DNA of 64,000 bases, taken from assembly GCA_023105745.1 (NCBI GenBank), contig JALGQZ010000014.1:9977888-10041887 (forward strand). Direction: 5' to 3'. Positions 11,481 through 25,816 of the stretch are shown here, one piece after another. The notes beneath the pieces were generated by a model. The model worked only from the letters and a program-made list of their open reading frames with translations. It did not search any database and was not told the origin of the DNA. The position numbers and the translations under genes were made by a program. This stretch comes from Austropuccinia psidii (taxonomy: Eukaryota > Basidiomycota > Pucciniomycetes > Pucciniales > Sphaerophragmiaceae). Position 1 is the stretch's first letter; every line of letters starts with the position of its first letter.

Positions 11481-14379
11481 GTTTTGTTGAAAATGAATTT
11501 CCTTTTCCTTTTTGAGTAATTGTTTTGCATTTTATACTGTATTGTGATTTGGAGGGTTTCTGAGGGACTTAAGATGGAGATAGTATTTACTTTCAGATTC
11601 TTGCTGTTTTTATTCCTGTATATTTCTTATTTTGAAGTGTAGTATTGGTGATATGAGGTCCATTTAATATAAATTTGGGCTTCATGTTACTATTATCCAA
11701 TTTTTTTCTAATTTACCGAGTTAAATTCTTTGATGTTAATGGCTGGTTTTGGGTGTATAATGTTTATTTTTCCAATATTACCTTATTTACTTGTTGATTT
11801 GGAACCTTTTTGTACTAAAATGAAATTGCTTGTGTGGGCTTGAAAACAAAAATAAATATGGAACAATACAATGCATAATTTTGAGCAAGACTTACTTCAG
11901 CCTCTTCCACCTCCTCCAACTCCACTTTTGTTTGAATAGTTCTGGTTTAGCCCTCCATTTTTATTACATCCTGAAATTAAATAAGTAATCAGAACTAGAA
12001 ATGTGTTTTAAGATCTTCTATCTTATATTAATTTATTGTCAATGGTATCTTCACCTTCCTCACTTGAACTCAATTTTTCCTTTTGAGAATCATGACTAGA
12101 TTGAGTTACATTTGGCTTGTGAATGAAGATTTGATCAATTTTTGTAAAACATTTTCATATACTCTCCAGAATATTGGATTTAGTTTTAATGCATTTTTTA
12201 ATCCTCTTTTGTAATCTCTTCCCCTGTTAGTGTTTTAAATTTCCTGGCTATTGTATATTATATATATATATGCCTTCAGTTACAATTTCTCATTGCACTG
12301 ATATTAAACCTGTGTTGATAAATTTTATTTCCTTGATTTCCATGACGTGAAATCCATTTCTTTTACTTTAGAATTGACTTAGCACATATTTAGATCCACT
12401 GTTCCAAAAAATGCATCAAAAATGGATTTATCAATGAACCAATTGACAATACATAAATATTACGTCACAGTGAAGTACCCTGAATGATGGAGAAAGCTTG
12501 AAGAAACTCTTGGGGTTAATTTATTTTTAATCGCTGTTTTTAATGAAATTTCAAGAAAGACCATTTGGGGAATATTGGAGAAATTGACTAATTTGAGAAA
12601 GAAAAGATTGAATATATTTCTCAATTTGTTGATGACACCAGGGGTTTGTTTGAAGATTTTTCTTGGAGGAGGGGAAAGGTTATGTTTAAATTTTACATTT
12701 TAATATCCAATAATTTGGGTTTCAAATAAGAAAAATATGAAAAGTATTTCTCCAAAAAAAAACCTAAGGGACCAAGCTGGAAGTTTTTTTTTCTTGGGAT
12801 AAAATACAACCTCTTTAAGTGTGATGTTTGGATCTTAAATTCTGAATCTATTTAATGTTTTATTTTATAGCTTTATCAACTCCTAATATTAAAAAGCATT
12901 TATGAATTTTATTTTCAATTTTTCTATTAAAATAATAGTTAATTCAATCAGATTGAGAAAAAGAAATTGGGGATAAGCTGTAAATAGCTTCTTTTTAATT
13001 TTTTGAAGAAAGGTTAATTAAATAAATTTAATTAATTCAAAAATTGACAATTTTCTCTTATTTTTTTTTAAAAAAGGTTTGATTAAATCAATAAGTTTTA
13101 CAAACTAGAAATCATATATATATATACTGTAAGGATGGTTCTTCTGAAAGAAAATGAAACTCAAAATTGATTGAATTAGCTTGATTCAACAAAAAAAATG
13201 ATAATAAATTTGGGATATAATTTTATAGTGAAAAAATTACTTAAAAAAGTCATTGAAGAGAAAAGACTGATTATCACTTGTGAACATAATGTCCTTATTT
13301 TTTGAAAAGAAAAACAAAATAATTTAATAAAGTAAAGCAAGAAATGATAATCAATTGTATACATGATTCTATTCAAAAAAATTGAATTAATGAATATTGA
13401 AAAAAAATGATAATAAATTGAGAATAATTTTTTGGTTTTGAGTTTCTTTGGAAGGAATTAATTTAATGAAAGGTATTTGTTAATAAACATACAATTTTGG
13501 TAAGCTCACATAATCACATACATTATTTGTTAAAAACTCACATAATTAATTACATTTTTTTACAAAAAATGCCAATATTTATATCATTATTTCATCTTTT
13601 TTTACTTCAATTTTGGTTCAGAAAGATCCCCAAAAGTGGTTAAGATCATTATGGAAGACTTAACCTGGCCGAAATTCCTGGAAAATCTATTTTGGAAAAC
13701 TCAAGAAAAAAATATAAAATGAGATTCCACTTATGGAATCTCAAAAAGGTCTTTTAAATGAAAGTAAAATATTCAGGGAGTTCAATAAAAAGAATATCCT
13801 TTGAAGGAAGTTTTTGGTAAAAATATCAATAACCAAATTAGTAATTTTTGGTTTTGTGACCAAAAAAGTAAAGCTTTTTCCATGATTATTTGTACTAAAA
13901 AATGTCTTTATAAGGTATTTTCTCTTCTTATATTAACAGAATATCCACATTTAATTTTGAATTTCTATAATTGGAATTCTCTTTTATGACCCCTTTCCTT
14001 GGTATTGCTAATTTTTCTAAAACAAGGCCAATTAAGAAGCTTTTTGGTCAATCAAAAAAGATAAAACAAATTTGGGGCTTCAAATATGTTAAGAATTGGG
14101 AAGAGTTCTCAGAATGTGTGAAAACTTACATTAATTAAACAATTTCCTAAATTAACTCATTTAATTCATAATAGATCCCAAAAAAAGAAAAAAAGAATTA
14201 CCACATCATCTTTCTATAAATTCTGAAGTTACCTTTTTTGAAAAGAAAAAACAAAATTCACTTTAAAACTGTATATATGGGTTTATTTCAGCTCAGTAAG
14301 ACAATATTAATAATAATAATATCAAAATATATTTCTCTCTTCTTCCAGAAAAATATATAATACTTAATATTTATGATCA
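11481..14379. other. AT-rich, gene-poor stretch
   Basis: No intact gene is seen. Only frames shorter than 70 codons without motifs occur (for example 13,176-13,376 and 13,801-13,989). A minus-strand piece at about 11,990-11,905 reads CNKNGG then a Gly-rich end, vaguely like the tail of a retroelement gag. This is too little to call. Confidence 0.4.
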
Positions 14380-15941
14380 AAAAGAACCTCATTTTCATGT
14401 TTTTATAAAGAATTATAAAATTGAAAGTGTTTTCAAGACTTTTCATTGATCCTAAAACTGAATCATTTACTTTCAGCTAAAAATCTCAAAATTTGTAAAG
14501 AATAAAATACTTAAGAATTACTTTTAATAATAAGATTTCATATTTCATAAAACTTTACCTGTTTAATGTCTAATATGATTGGAATGATGATTGGTTATTA
14601 GAAAAAAAGTGGTGTTAAGGCTCTTTTTTTTCTTGCAGAGAAGCTCTAATGATTAATAATGGATATGGTGGGAATTGTGAGGTCAAAACTGAAAAAACAT
14701 GCTTGAAAATAAGGCTCTAAACTTAAGGCAACTTATTTTTGATTCTGATATAAAGCTAACAGTGTTATTCTTAACTCCAAGGAGCTTTAATCATCTTTTG
14801 GATTAATTATTTCAAGTTTAAATATGCAATAAGTTTATTTATATTAAGTTTCATCAAATGAACAACTTAAGAATAAGCTTTCAAGTAGAAATCTCTTAAG
14901 CTAAATTTCTAATTTATTCTCAAAGGAATCTTGATTTTCTTTAAGAATGACTGAAAAATCTCCTTTCAAGGATAGCTACCAATTAAGCCTGTTTAGAAAA
15001 TATACTTCAAATTTCTTTTATACACAGATAAAATTGAATTGTAAGATGTGTAGAAATTTCAAGAAGATACATTAAGTATTGAAGTTTAAATGAATTTTTG
15101 AAGCTATTGCTATTTTTCCATGTAAAATAGCAATAAAAACCAAAACTTAGCTTTTAAACTGGTTTTAACACTTATAAATTTAATTTTTTTTGGCTTATTT
15201 AAGGTTTGAAAGTTCTTGAAACCTTTTTAAAATGCTTGCATATTGGTATTTACCCTTTGTCAGCCTATAATTACTGTCCAAATTGGGCTAAAACGAGTTT
15301 AAACCTCAATGTTTGATCAAAGTCAAATATATAAGGCTAAATAAGGTTGAAAACCTTAATTGAGTGAGTCCTTTCACATATCAAATTTTGGGTACCCTGG
15401 CTCTATTTGGTCTTTCTCCTTTGTCCCAAATTTCTGTGTGGCTTTTGCCCTTTGATTTATTTAAAGTCACACTATGGCTTAAACTACTTTAAATTGAGCT
15501 CATGCAGGATTTAAATTCTGTATGGAAAATTCTTAGCAAATTCAGTAAATATACACAAGACCTCAATTTTAACTAAAATTTTGATAAACTTGCACAAACC
15601 TTATGAAAATTTAAATTTGATCTTATTTAAGCTTAAATGTAACAATTTCAATTTATTTTAAAAAGTTGCAATTGTACTGTGAGATTCTTAAATCTTCTAA
15701 TAACATAAGAAATTCCCATTTTTGTGTATAAATCCCTATGGGTCTACCCTAGGTTATTTTTGGTGTAGAATGAAAAAATGACATAATAATTATACCTTTG
15801 TTCATCCAAAATAAAGTTGTGATTATTTTCTGTTATTTTTTGTTTCAAATTCAATTGATAAGTCTTTTTCAGACTAAATCAGCTGTATAAAAAGTCATTT
15901 ATGGCCTTATGGGTATGACATAAATATATCACAGGCTCACA
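14380..15941 (-). repeat. inverted LTR-C copy
   Basis: Read on the minus strand it starts TGTGAGCCTGTGA at 15,941 and follows 4,395-5,990 through shared landmarks: CCATAAGGCC, AACCTAGGGTAGAC, ATTAGAAGATTTAAG, GAGCTCAATTTAAA, GGTACC, and AAACAGGTAAAGTTTT. Similarity fades near 14,380 and I could not find the CTTACA end. It could be a solo LTR or the 5' LTR of a lost minus-strand element. Confidence 0.6.
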
Positions 15942-18749
15942 TAAACCAACATAAACAGTTTGGTAAAAACAAATAAGAGGTTCCCTAGGCCTATTTCAAA
16001 TTAAAATGAAACAAAGAGAGTTGTATTGGTCCAAAACACACCAAAACCCCCCAACCCATTTGTTTCATTTTTTTGCAAATCCCCCCAAAAAAAAGAACAG
16101 GCACCCAAATGATCCACATTATCCCCCCAAAAACATTTTTTTTTGTGAAAAACAGCATTACAAACCCAATTTTTCAAAGATTTCCACACTTTTTATTTCC
16201 CCAAAGACTTAATTTTCTGCCTAAAAAAAACTGCTTCCAAGCCTTCAAGATTCCCTTTTTTTTAACTTCAATCTTCTTCTATTCTTAGTTTTAAACATCT
16301 TCATTTCACCGTTCTCAACTTTGTTTGACTTTTCACACCTTCTATCCTTTCTTTTTCACATTTAAAAAGTTTCTTTCCTCATTCAAAATCCCCAAAATCC
16401 CTTTTTTTAGAAATTTATACATCTTTTTCACTATTTAATGCTTCAAACCCCCACTGAAGTTGAATTCCATACCCTTGAGATGCTTTGACAGGATGTGCAT
16501 AATGTTTTCAGGGAACAGGGGTATTCAGTGGGTTGTGACAGGTCTGGAACCCCAAATCCCCACAAAAACATATTCAAAACAGCCATACAAAGAAAGCTTG
16601 ACTGTCCATTCAGATTTTATACCAGAAAATATGCCATGAGTACCACTTGGACTCTTCAGCTCAAAAATACTGAACACAGCCATGATGCCACTGAAAATAT
16701 CATGGCAAATCTTGCTTTCAGAAAATTCAATGAGAAAGAAACATCCCAGACAGCTCAAATTTCTGAATCACTGCTTATTAAAAAGAAAATTTGGGCCCAA
16801 TTATGCAACCAGGGGGACTCTCACAGGCAGGTAATCCTTCAAGACATTTACAGAAAAGTAAAGAAAATCAAGAAATACAAACTGCAAGTCAGAAGGCCCA
16901 TTGATGCTCTTATTGAAAACCTCAAAGAAGAAAATATTTTGCTATTCTCTGCAAGGGATACTGAAGAACACAATATCTGCTTATTTTCACTTACCCTCTT
17001 TCCATAACACTATTTAATGGATTTTCTCATGTAATACTATGGATTGTACTTATAAAATCAATAATTACAAAATTCCCCTTTTTCATATTGCTGGATTCAG
17101 CTCAGAAAATGAGACCATTTATGGGGCTTTTTGTTTGATGAAGGATGAAAATGAACCCTCATATACTTTGCCATTGAATAAATACATAGAAAAAGTTCTA
17201 AGAAACACCAACATTTTTCCCCTACAGTTATTATTATTGACAGGGATTTGGCCTTGTAAATTCTCCTCAAAAGCTCATCCCAGACTCAAAATTCATGTTA
17301 TGATTTTAGCACAATAATAAAGATTTATATTCCCATTTCATGAAGAAAATTGGTCCTGGCACTAATTTTGAAAAATCTTTGGGCCTTTGTAATAAAGAAA
17401 TTTACTTTTATATTTCACTTTTATTCTTATTATTGTTTTTATTAATGACTTCAGTATTCTATCCTCAGGTTATGTATTCATCCACTGAAAGGTCCTTCAA
17501 ATACAACTGGAAGCTTCAAAAGCAAGTCAAAAAACATTAAGTGTTGCAATATTGGAAAAAAACCCTGGCTTCCTCTAAAGGGGTACTATATACCAGCCTG
17601 CACCAACTACCATTGTCATCTGGGTGTGGGCTCCACCTCGAGAGTTGAAGGTTCCCAGGACGTGGTTAAAATTTGGTTCCAAAGGTCCACTGGTACTGTC
17701 CTGGAGGCTGTTAGGGACCTTAACATGGCTTTCAAGAAACAATTAATTGAAATAATCAACAGAATCTTGAAGCAAATGATTGTCCATGTCAAGAATTTCC
17801 CTCAAAAAATCTGTGCTCTCAATGACAAGGTGTCTCATTATTCCCTTCAGAGGGAACTTTAAAATTCCAAAACAAAATTTACCCCCAATGAAAAATGAAC
17901 CAATAGATACATCAATTATCAAGGAATACCTTGCAAGCACAAGATCCAACAGGCATTTTCCCAGAACCAAAGGCTCCAGATATCAAAATTTCATCCTCAG
18001 TGGCATTTGAATTTACCTGTGAGAATTTTTTGATCTTTAAATTCTGAGTTTTGTTCATATTAACTGAATTTCTTTATCATACTCTTCTCAGAAAGGTTTT
18101 CAAGGAGATGATCAAAGGTTTGAGAAAGAATGAAGCAAAAGAAATGTTTCAAGATATTGGGAAAGATCTGTTTCAAAGGAAAATAGCAGAAATGACCCCA
18201 ATTCTTCAGCAGTTTGAAGATTCTTTGACTGGAAAAGTCCCTTTTGATCAAATTGCCAGCAGTCAAGAGCATGGTCAACATTATGAAGACACACTATAAT
18301 GAAAAAATATCTGTGGAAGGACTCAAGGAGTCAATAATAAAAATAAAAATAAAACAGATCCCTCAAGATTTGAAAGAATTGAAATTAAATCCAAGAGGAG
18401 AGGCAGACCCCCATCAAAAGTGACCAGCACAAAACCATAAATATAACAGTCAATTACACCCTCTCAAATTATAGAAGTGGATTCATCTGAAGATTTTGAG
18501 GTCTAATTATCAAAATAAATACCTTCATCAGATTCACTACCTTTGGAAACTGAATTGAATGAATATGACAACTCAGAATTCAGCCTTAGAAGTCCAAGAA
18601 TATTGGCAATGGGTAGCAAAACCTCACAAAGAAAGTCCCACATACCTTCAAAAGCTTTGAATAAATATGATGCAACTTCCTTAGCCTGTGAGAAGTGCCA
18701 AATAAATTATCAAAAAAATGATTAATGCTCCAAGATCTTTGTGAATTTT

Positions 18750-20045
18750 TGTCAGCCTGTGACTCAAAACCAGAGCACAAGTATGACAGCCAAATACCAT
18801 AAACCAATGGTAGAGCAAAAAGCCACCAAATCATGAAGCTGAGCCAAGCAAGCTCAAAAGCTATCACAAGAAAGAGGAAACTCACATATTTCCGAATATA
18901 CAAGTCCCATCATTATAGGAAAAAGAACAACAAAGTTATTCCTGCTCAAAGAAGCTGCTTAACATAAACCTTAGCTTTCACCTCTCCTCTGAAATCCAGA
19001 GGAAGAGACTTAACCCCAGCAAATGGGTATCAAATTGAAGCTCTAAGTCAGGACTATCTAATGGTACTAGCCAAACTGAGATAGCACAAAAACTACAAAA
19101 GGTATGGCCAAAATAAGGTCAAATAAGGGTGAATAAAATATTTGCCTCTCATCTAACTTCTACAGTTTTAGTGTGAGATACCTAAAGTGGGGTCATTTTG
19201 GAAGGAGCACAATCAGGGCTATCTGATGGTGCCATCCATTCCCAAATATCTCATCTAGAACAAACATTATTGAGAAAAAAAGTTCCATACAGATTTTGAG
19301 AAAATCATATATATGGATAACAAAAATTGAACATGGCATACCTTTTCCATATTCAATGTTACACATACCAAATGAGGTACCATTGTTTAGATCCCATCCA
19401 GAACTAAAAAATGAACTAAATTTAAGCTCAATATATTAAAAACTGAAAAATGGGATACATTCCCATGACTATGATTATGAGGTGTCAAAAAGCCAAAGAA
19501 GCTTGTTTTGGGGTCCTATTGAGGTTCTGTACAGCTTTATTTGTGTCATACATGTAAGAAGAGGGCTGTGTGGTCCCCAGATGAAGATTCTCACCCTGTT
19601 TTGGGGAAGCTGCCCAGATGTGGTTTCAAAACCACATCTGAGCCTAATACAGAGTATACAGGCCTTGTGAGAACCACAAACCAGTGCTCTGAAGTGAAAA
19701 ATCTTCACTTCCTCCACATGGATGGTCTAGAGGACCTTTCCACCCCACTTCAGGATAAAAGGAGGCCTTTTCTCTTCCAGAAAAGTAATCCCCTCCTACC
19801 CTTGAATTCCTACGTAGTAAAACTGTCCAAAACAGTTACACTCTTGGAAAATAACCAGGTATACCTTAATTAGTGTATTGTAGCTCTTATTATAGTAACC
19901 CAGGGCTTTCAACAGTGCTCACCACCACTATTCCTAATAGTAGAGCCCTATCATCACCCTTTTTAAACTTCAATATCCATGACACAGTCAGAGTTAATTC
20001 TTTATATACATATATCTACCACTTCATCATAGACTCAGACTGACA
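18750..20045 (+). repeat. Ty3-A 5' LTR
   Basis: It is 1,296 bp, about 110 bp shorter than the 3' LTR; one missing piece is near 19,895 (GCCAACTGGTAACACTGCA in the 3' copy). Small open frames inside (such as 19,541-19,873) recur in the other LTR copies and are not taken as genes. Confidence 0.85.
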
Positions 20046-20048
20046 ATT

Positions 20049-20066
20049 TGGGGGCCTGGCTGTGTT
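20049..20066 (+). other. Ty3-A primer binding site
   Basis: TGGGGGCCTGGCTGTG starts three bases after the 5' LTR. TGG complements a tRNA 3' CCA end. The tRNA is not identified. Ty3-B has almost the same site. Confidence 0.6.
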
Positions 20067-20649
20067 TTTGAACTTTTTTGACTAAATTCTTGATGGAAGT
20101 GATTTTTTTCTCTTATTTTTCTTCTCTAATATTGTTGTTTTTTTTAGAGGCAAAATATTCAAAAAAAAATTCACATATCATATATTATTTTTTGAGTGGT
20201 ATATCATATTATACCACTGTGGTTTTTATTTTATCGCTTTTTCACATGACTTGATTATAGTTTAATCACCACTAGACTATTTTGGGTGTGTTTCTGATAT
20301 CAGAAAACTTAAAACCCTTAATAAATTATTTCTTAATGAAAAGGAAGCCTCAGTACAGTAAATAACATTTCAGAGGCGTGGTTGTACATATTGATAAATT
20401 CAAGTGTCCATTACATAACCACTAATAAGATTACACTTCTTAATTACAAGTTAATCTGTGAGATATTGGGATACAAACTGTACACCATACATCCCCAAGG
20501 AAGTATTTTTGATTTGTAATTGCTAATTTAAATTAAAATCTCATAATACAGAGGCATAATATATTAATTTATTTGCCAGAGGCCATTATTAGATGTGCAA
20601 ACAGAATTTTGAGAAGTCTTAACTGACATAAGTCCTCAGTTCCGTTTAT
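20067..20649. other. Ty3-A untranslated leader
   Basis: This lies between the primer site and the first readable gag residues and has no recognised gene. Confidence 0.5.
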
Positions 20650-22973
20650 TAAGTGGAAGAAAACTTCATCCCACTTGAAGCCCAGTCACAAGGTAGTACA
20701 TCACTGATACCTTCAGAAACAGAAGGAAACAAGGGAAAAGAAAAAAGGAACAGTTAAAGCCTCATCAGCACCAAGAAGTGGACACAAATTGCCACTCAGA
20801 GTAGTAGAAAACCACAAAACTCTGCCTCCATACAAGGTAAACCAACCTTGATAACCTGTACAGGGAAGATTAAAGTAATTAACCCTGTTGTAACTTCAAA
20901 AGGCAAATTTCCCAAAGCATTAGAGAACAAATTTGTACAAGGCACAGTCAAAGGTAAATACCCTAAGAACATAAAGTTTTTGACTTCTTGTAAACACTGA
21001 TATGTCCCCTGCACACCTCAGGAACCAACCAGAGGACAGATGAGGCCTGTTCCGAACCAGAAGACCAGGACACCTTGGACACAGTGGTGGATGGCAAGAA
21101 ACTGAGGGAAATCATACCCCCTCTTTCATTCACCTTCCAATTTGACAGAAACCTCAAACCAGAGGACTGGAAAGATATGGATCAAGTTCTTAAGCTCCAC
21201 CAACTCCTCAAAGATATATTCCAATGGAGCATGGACAACAGGAGGTTCAAACTAGCATAAAACTGGGCAGAACTTGGATTAAGCTGCCAGAGGATATGTC
21301 TCAAGGAGATACCTTTCAAAAATTTTATGGTAAACACCAAAGGATGGAATCCCAACATGCAGTTCAAGCTCCTGAAGGAGAGGGCAACAAGGATAAGGGA
21401 AAATTAAGCCACTATCTAAGCTATTGTAGAAAAACTGAACCAGAAAGAGCCTAGTATGATTCCTTCATGCTCACAAGGAGTAGACCAACCCAACTCTCCA
21501 GTGGCTTCACACCATTCAGGCACCAGCAGAACAGTGGCAAAGAGTCACCATTCTTCAAAATCCCAGGTAGTTTCCAGGAGAAGACAAGGATACCAAGGGA
21601 AAAAAGACCTCTTTCAGCCACAGCCAGCAAGAGTCAGACCCAATGATCCAGAAGCTGTTGGAATTGGTGAAGGAAGTACAAAATAGCCAGAAATAGTTGT
21701 AAATGCTTTTAGAATCAGTAGCACTACTAATAGAAGTATTAATCCCACTTAGAATGAACACAATTTTTTACACCTGAGAGTAACTTACACAGTGATCAAC
21801 TGTGCTTAAAAATGTCCCAATTTACAGTGAAAACTCAAGAGAGTTTTTATGACCTCCATAGGAGAAATCAAAGGTTGAAAGAATTGACCAGCTTACATGA
21901 GGCTAAACTAGAAGCCATCCAAGAGATTTGTGCTAAATTATGAAAACCCTCTGAAGAAACCAATAAAAGACTGAATCAAGTCTTTGAAGAGCAATACCAC
22001 TGCAAGAGGAACAGGGATTTTATGGATCAAGACATAAGCAAATTGTTTAATGTCTTCCAAAACATGAAGCCTCAACCACAAGGCCATGCTTTGGATAATT
22101 CATACCAAGAGGACATAAAACCAGATGTCTTGTTGGATAATAAGCCAAGATCTCCATCACATTACCAATATGGATATAACATGACTTATTAAGAGAAAGA
22201 AGCACTGAAACAGCTTTCCGAGGCCTCAAGCTGGCCAAGATTCTCTGGTGTAGGAGAATATAATCACATGGAGCTCATTTCTTATTTTGATGGGCTCTTC
22301 ATTGATGTACCAAAAATACCAGATTATTGGATTAATGTGAGATTGAAGACTGCATTCAAAGGACATGCTAGTATTTGCTACACAGAAATGAAGGAAATCT
22401 ATGGCAGAAGAAACTGGCCATGGTGGAAGAGCCAAATAATCCAAAAGTACGGAAATGGTACCTGTATATGGAAAAATACCATGTAATTTCAAAATGATAC
22501 GTACACTTTGGACAAAGATCCATATTAGTGGTGTCTTAGAAAGTCCAAAAGGCTTAAAGCCATTGATCCTCAAATGAACATTAAAATTAGAAATCACAAA
22601 CTCTTGACATAGATTCCAGGAGAATTATAGAATGCAATAAAAAGAAGATTCAACCAGAGTTTCACTCTAGATGACATTTCCAATACCTTACAAGATATAA
22701 GGAAAAGGACAAATATAGGGAAATATTCCCCATACAAGAGAAGTACTTTCAAAAGAAACAACCTGTCATGGTGAACATCAAAAATAAACCCAAAGAAAGG
22801 GTGGAAGAAGTGACCAAGAAGAAAAGTTCTTGTAACAATTGTGGGTCAACAGACCACTATGCTAAAAACTGTCCAAAAGAAAAGAAAAGAGTCTATTTCA
22901 TTGAACAAGTCCCAGAGGAAGAATCCCCAACAAAGGATTCTGAGTCAGACTCTATGGGTTATGCCATCAGATA
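20650..22973 (+). pseudogene. Ty3-A gag
   Basis: Gag would package the RNA in virus-like particles. The readable order is: a Lys/Ser/Pro-rich N-terminus from about 20,655; a helical block with QFDRNLKPEDW and LHQLLKDIFQW (about 21,140-21,235); a Ser/His/Gln-rich linker (to 21,686); a coiled section (about 21,830-22,060); the retrotransposon capsid core with WPRFSG, YWINVRLKTAF and WPWWKSQII (about 22,230-22,445); and the nucleocapsid CCHC knuckle CNNCGSTDHYAKNC (22,831-22,872). At least six stops or shifts interrupt it, for example after 21,260, 21,686, 22,190 and 22,486. No start codon can be chosen with confidence. Confidence 0.7.
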
Positions 22974-23151
22974 ACACTCTGATGATGACCAAGACCCAAA
23001 AGAAGAATTTCTAGTGGAGTACCAAGAGGAAACACAACTAAAAATTCAGGATATACAGTTGGAAGAAGTAATGCCACAAGATACTGCAAACAAAAACCTT
23101 TGTTAACACACAAAAGATGCACAGACCTTCCTAGTCACACTAACTAGAGGT

Positions 23152-25816
23152 ATGGCATATATACATGGGACAGCCACAAAGATGACTGTATTTATTGACA
23201 ATGATCAACACCCATTTATTATTGATAGTGGTGCACACTGCTTCATAGTGGCCAGAGAATACCTAGACAACCACTTCCACAATTGGGAGAAGCAACTCTT
23301 TCTAACCAAGGCAAAGAGATTTAAGAGTACATCAGGGAAGATGATATCCATTGGGACCATTATCAAAGAGATAATTATAACCCATAGGAAAGGTAATATC
23401 AGACTCGACCCAGAGTTTGTAGTGCTTGAAGATGCTCACATCCAGGGATTCTTAGTGGGAACAGACTACCAAAGGATGTATGGCATTGACATTTACAATA
23501 GTAAAAACAGGCACATCACCATAGGTACAAACAAGGAAAAGAAATTTTCACTTGATATATACCATATGCCTAACCAAGACCCTCTAGAAAAATTGCTCAA
23601 TGAATTCAAAGAGGGAAAATTAAGTGATAGCCTCACCAGTAAACAAAAGCTTAGTTTACTGAAAATAATGAGGAAAAATAGACCAACCTTTGCCATTGGT
23701 GAAGTACCTCTGCGCAAGATCAGAGGCCATGATATAGAACTATATCTGGATGTGGAAAGATCTTATACACCCATGCTCAGAAGACTTCCATATTCATAAA
23801 TTCTGGAAACTAGGAAAGAAATTGAAAAACACATCAATTAACTTCTAGATATGGATGCTATCAGGAAGATAGGACACAATGAAATAGTGGAAATCACCAC
23901 TCCTGTCCTTATCACCTGGAATGATGGCAAATAAAGGTTGGTTGGAGATTTAAGATCCCTGAATAGCTACACAAACGCTGATAGATACCCTATACCAAGG
24001 ATACCTCATTCCTTGGAAAAGCTGGAAAAAGCCAAATACATAACCAAAATTGATTGTATGAAAGGCTTTCACCAGAATGGAGTTAAACAAAACTCCATGA
24101 AACTACTCAGGATTATATATCATATGGGCATATATAAGTACACTAGAATGCCATTTGGCATCAAAAATGCTCCAGCCCATTTCCAAAGGATGATGGAAAG
24201 AATATTTCAAGAAGAAATATTGGAAGGCTGGATGGTGGTATATATTGATGATATCATTATATACTCAGAGACATGGGAGGACCATGTTAAATACATAGAC
24301 AGAGTACTATGTAAATGCACACCCATGAATCTGAAAATTGCACTTGAAAAGTGTAATTTTGGCCAACAAGAACTATTGGAACTAGAACATAAAGTCTCAG
24401 GCCTTAGCCTAGCCATAGATAAGAAAAAAGTAGCAGCAGTACCGAAGAAAATAAAATATATACAATCTTTCCTTGGATTTTCTAGCTACTACAGAAGACA
24501 CATCAAAAGGTTTGCCCACATAACTAGTAGTTTATACAAGCTATGTTCAAAAGATGTAGTTTTTGAAATTACCAAGGAAAGGAGGGATGAATATGAGAGG
24601 ATCAAATATGAACTCACTAATGCACCCATCCTTACCTTACCTTACTTTGAGCTACCATTGAAGTTATATATAGATGCAGCTTGTAGTCAAGGCTTAGGAG
24701 CAGCCCTTCACCAAAGAAAAGTGGTGGATAGTGAACCAAGGGAGGGAGTAATTTGCTACATCTCCAGGAAATTGAAAGATTCAGAAGCCAGGTATGGAGC
24801 CACTCAGACTTAATGCTCATGTTTATTCTGGGCTCTAGAATAACTTAATTATTACCTGGAGGGTGCAGTCTTTGTAGTCTAGACAGACTACACAGCCATT
24901 AAGTCTTTAATTAACATGAAGACTACAAATAGACACATGTTGAGGTGGCAAATAGCCATCCAAGAGTATAGAGGTAACATGACCATCATATACAAAGAAG
25001 GACAAAGCCACACCAATGCAGATGGCCTAAGTCAATGGCCACTGGATAATGTCAAAAGCAACCCAGAATATGACCCATAAGTAGCTTCCAAGATTCCTAC
25101 CCATTACATGGAAATAGGCAGGAGGAAAAAATCCAGATTTTCTGAATGGGCACCAGAGTTTGGTACCCCAGACAGTGTTAACACTGAACCAGAAGGGACA
25201 GAAACTCCCATATTGGGAATACGCTCCTCAGAACTGCATAATGAATTTTTGAGTTCAGTCACTAAGACTTATCCCAAGCACAAACAGTGTAGCATAATGT
25301 TACAACTCCATCAATGGAAGTACAGGAGCCCAGAGCTAGAATCCCAGTTAGAAGAGCCTTGGTTGAGGGACTATAAAAACAACAAATGTTTCTGTATAGA
25401 TGAATTACTCTTTCACAAAGAGAAGGAAAATAGTGCCCTCACATTGATAAATAGGGACAACATCTCCCTGATCCTGCAATAATGCCATGGCTGCCCCTAA
25501 ATGGGACACATGAGTGAAGAAAGGACCAAAGAGAGGGTAGAAAGCACAGCTTGGTGGCCTCAATGGGAACAATATTGGAGTGAATACATCAACACTTGTG
25601 AAAGATCCAAGAATGCAGACAGATAACATGGGAAGAGATATGGGCTACTTCAGCATATAGAAGAATGCAAACACCCATGGGAAACCATTAATATGGAATG
25701 GGTCACAGGACTACTCCCAGGAGGAAAGGAAAGCTTCACTACTTGCCTACTCATATCTAATAGGTATAGTAAAAGTGTAAGGTGCCTACCATGTCACAAG
25801 GAAGACACAGCTATGG
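23152..25816 (+). pseudogene. Ty3-A pol, protease to first part of integrase
   Basis: The retropepsin motif IDSGAH is at about 23,221. Reverse transcriptase runs about 23,760-24,540, with [16 protein letters not shown] and the catalytic YIDDII at 24,241. RNase H starts at [17 protein letters not shown] (about 24,661), followed by [14 protein letters not shown] and the ADGLS region (about 25,017). The integrase zinc-binding HHCC domain (about 25,480-25,640) and the first catalytic Asp region [11 protein letters not shown] (about 25,695; D has become E) follow. Ty3-B is inserted within the DTAMDTA motif at 25,816. Stops occur at about 23,797, 23,932, 24,811 and elsewhere. Confidence 0.8.

Noticed and set aside
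11905..12250. Possible minus-strand gag with a zinc knuckle
   Set aside because: Only one CNKNGG fragment and a Gly-rich end; no His/Cys spacing and no neighbouring pol.
4395..15941. A single 11.5-kb DNA transposon with about 1.5-kb terminal inverted repeats
   Set aside because: The two ends are inverted copies of an LTR that also occurs elsewhere. The left one belongs to an insertion ending at 6,580 with a GTTTC duplication, and the pogo element has its own ends at 1,906 and 8,549.
19475..19873. Open frames of 62-110 codons
   Set aside because: They lie inside the Ty3-A LTR, recur in the other LTR copies with different lengths, and show no protein family pattern.
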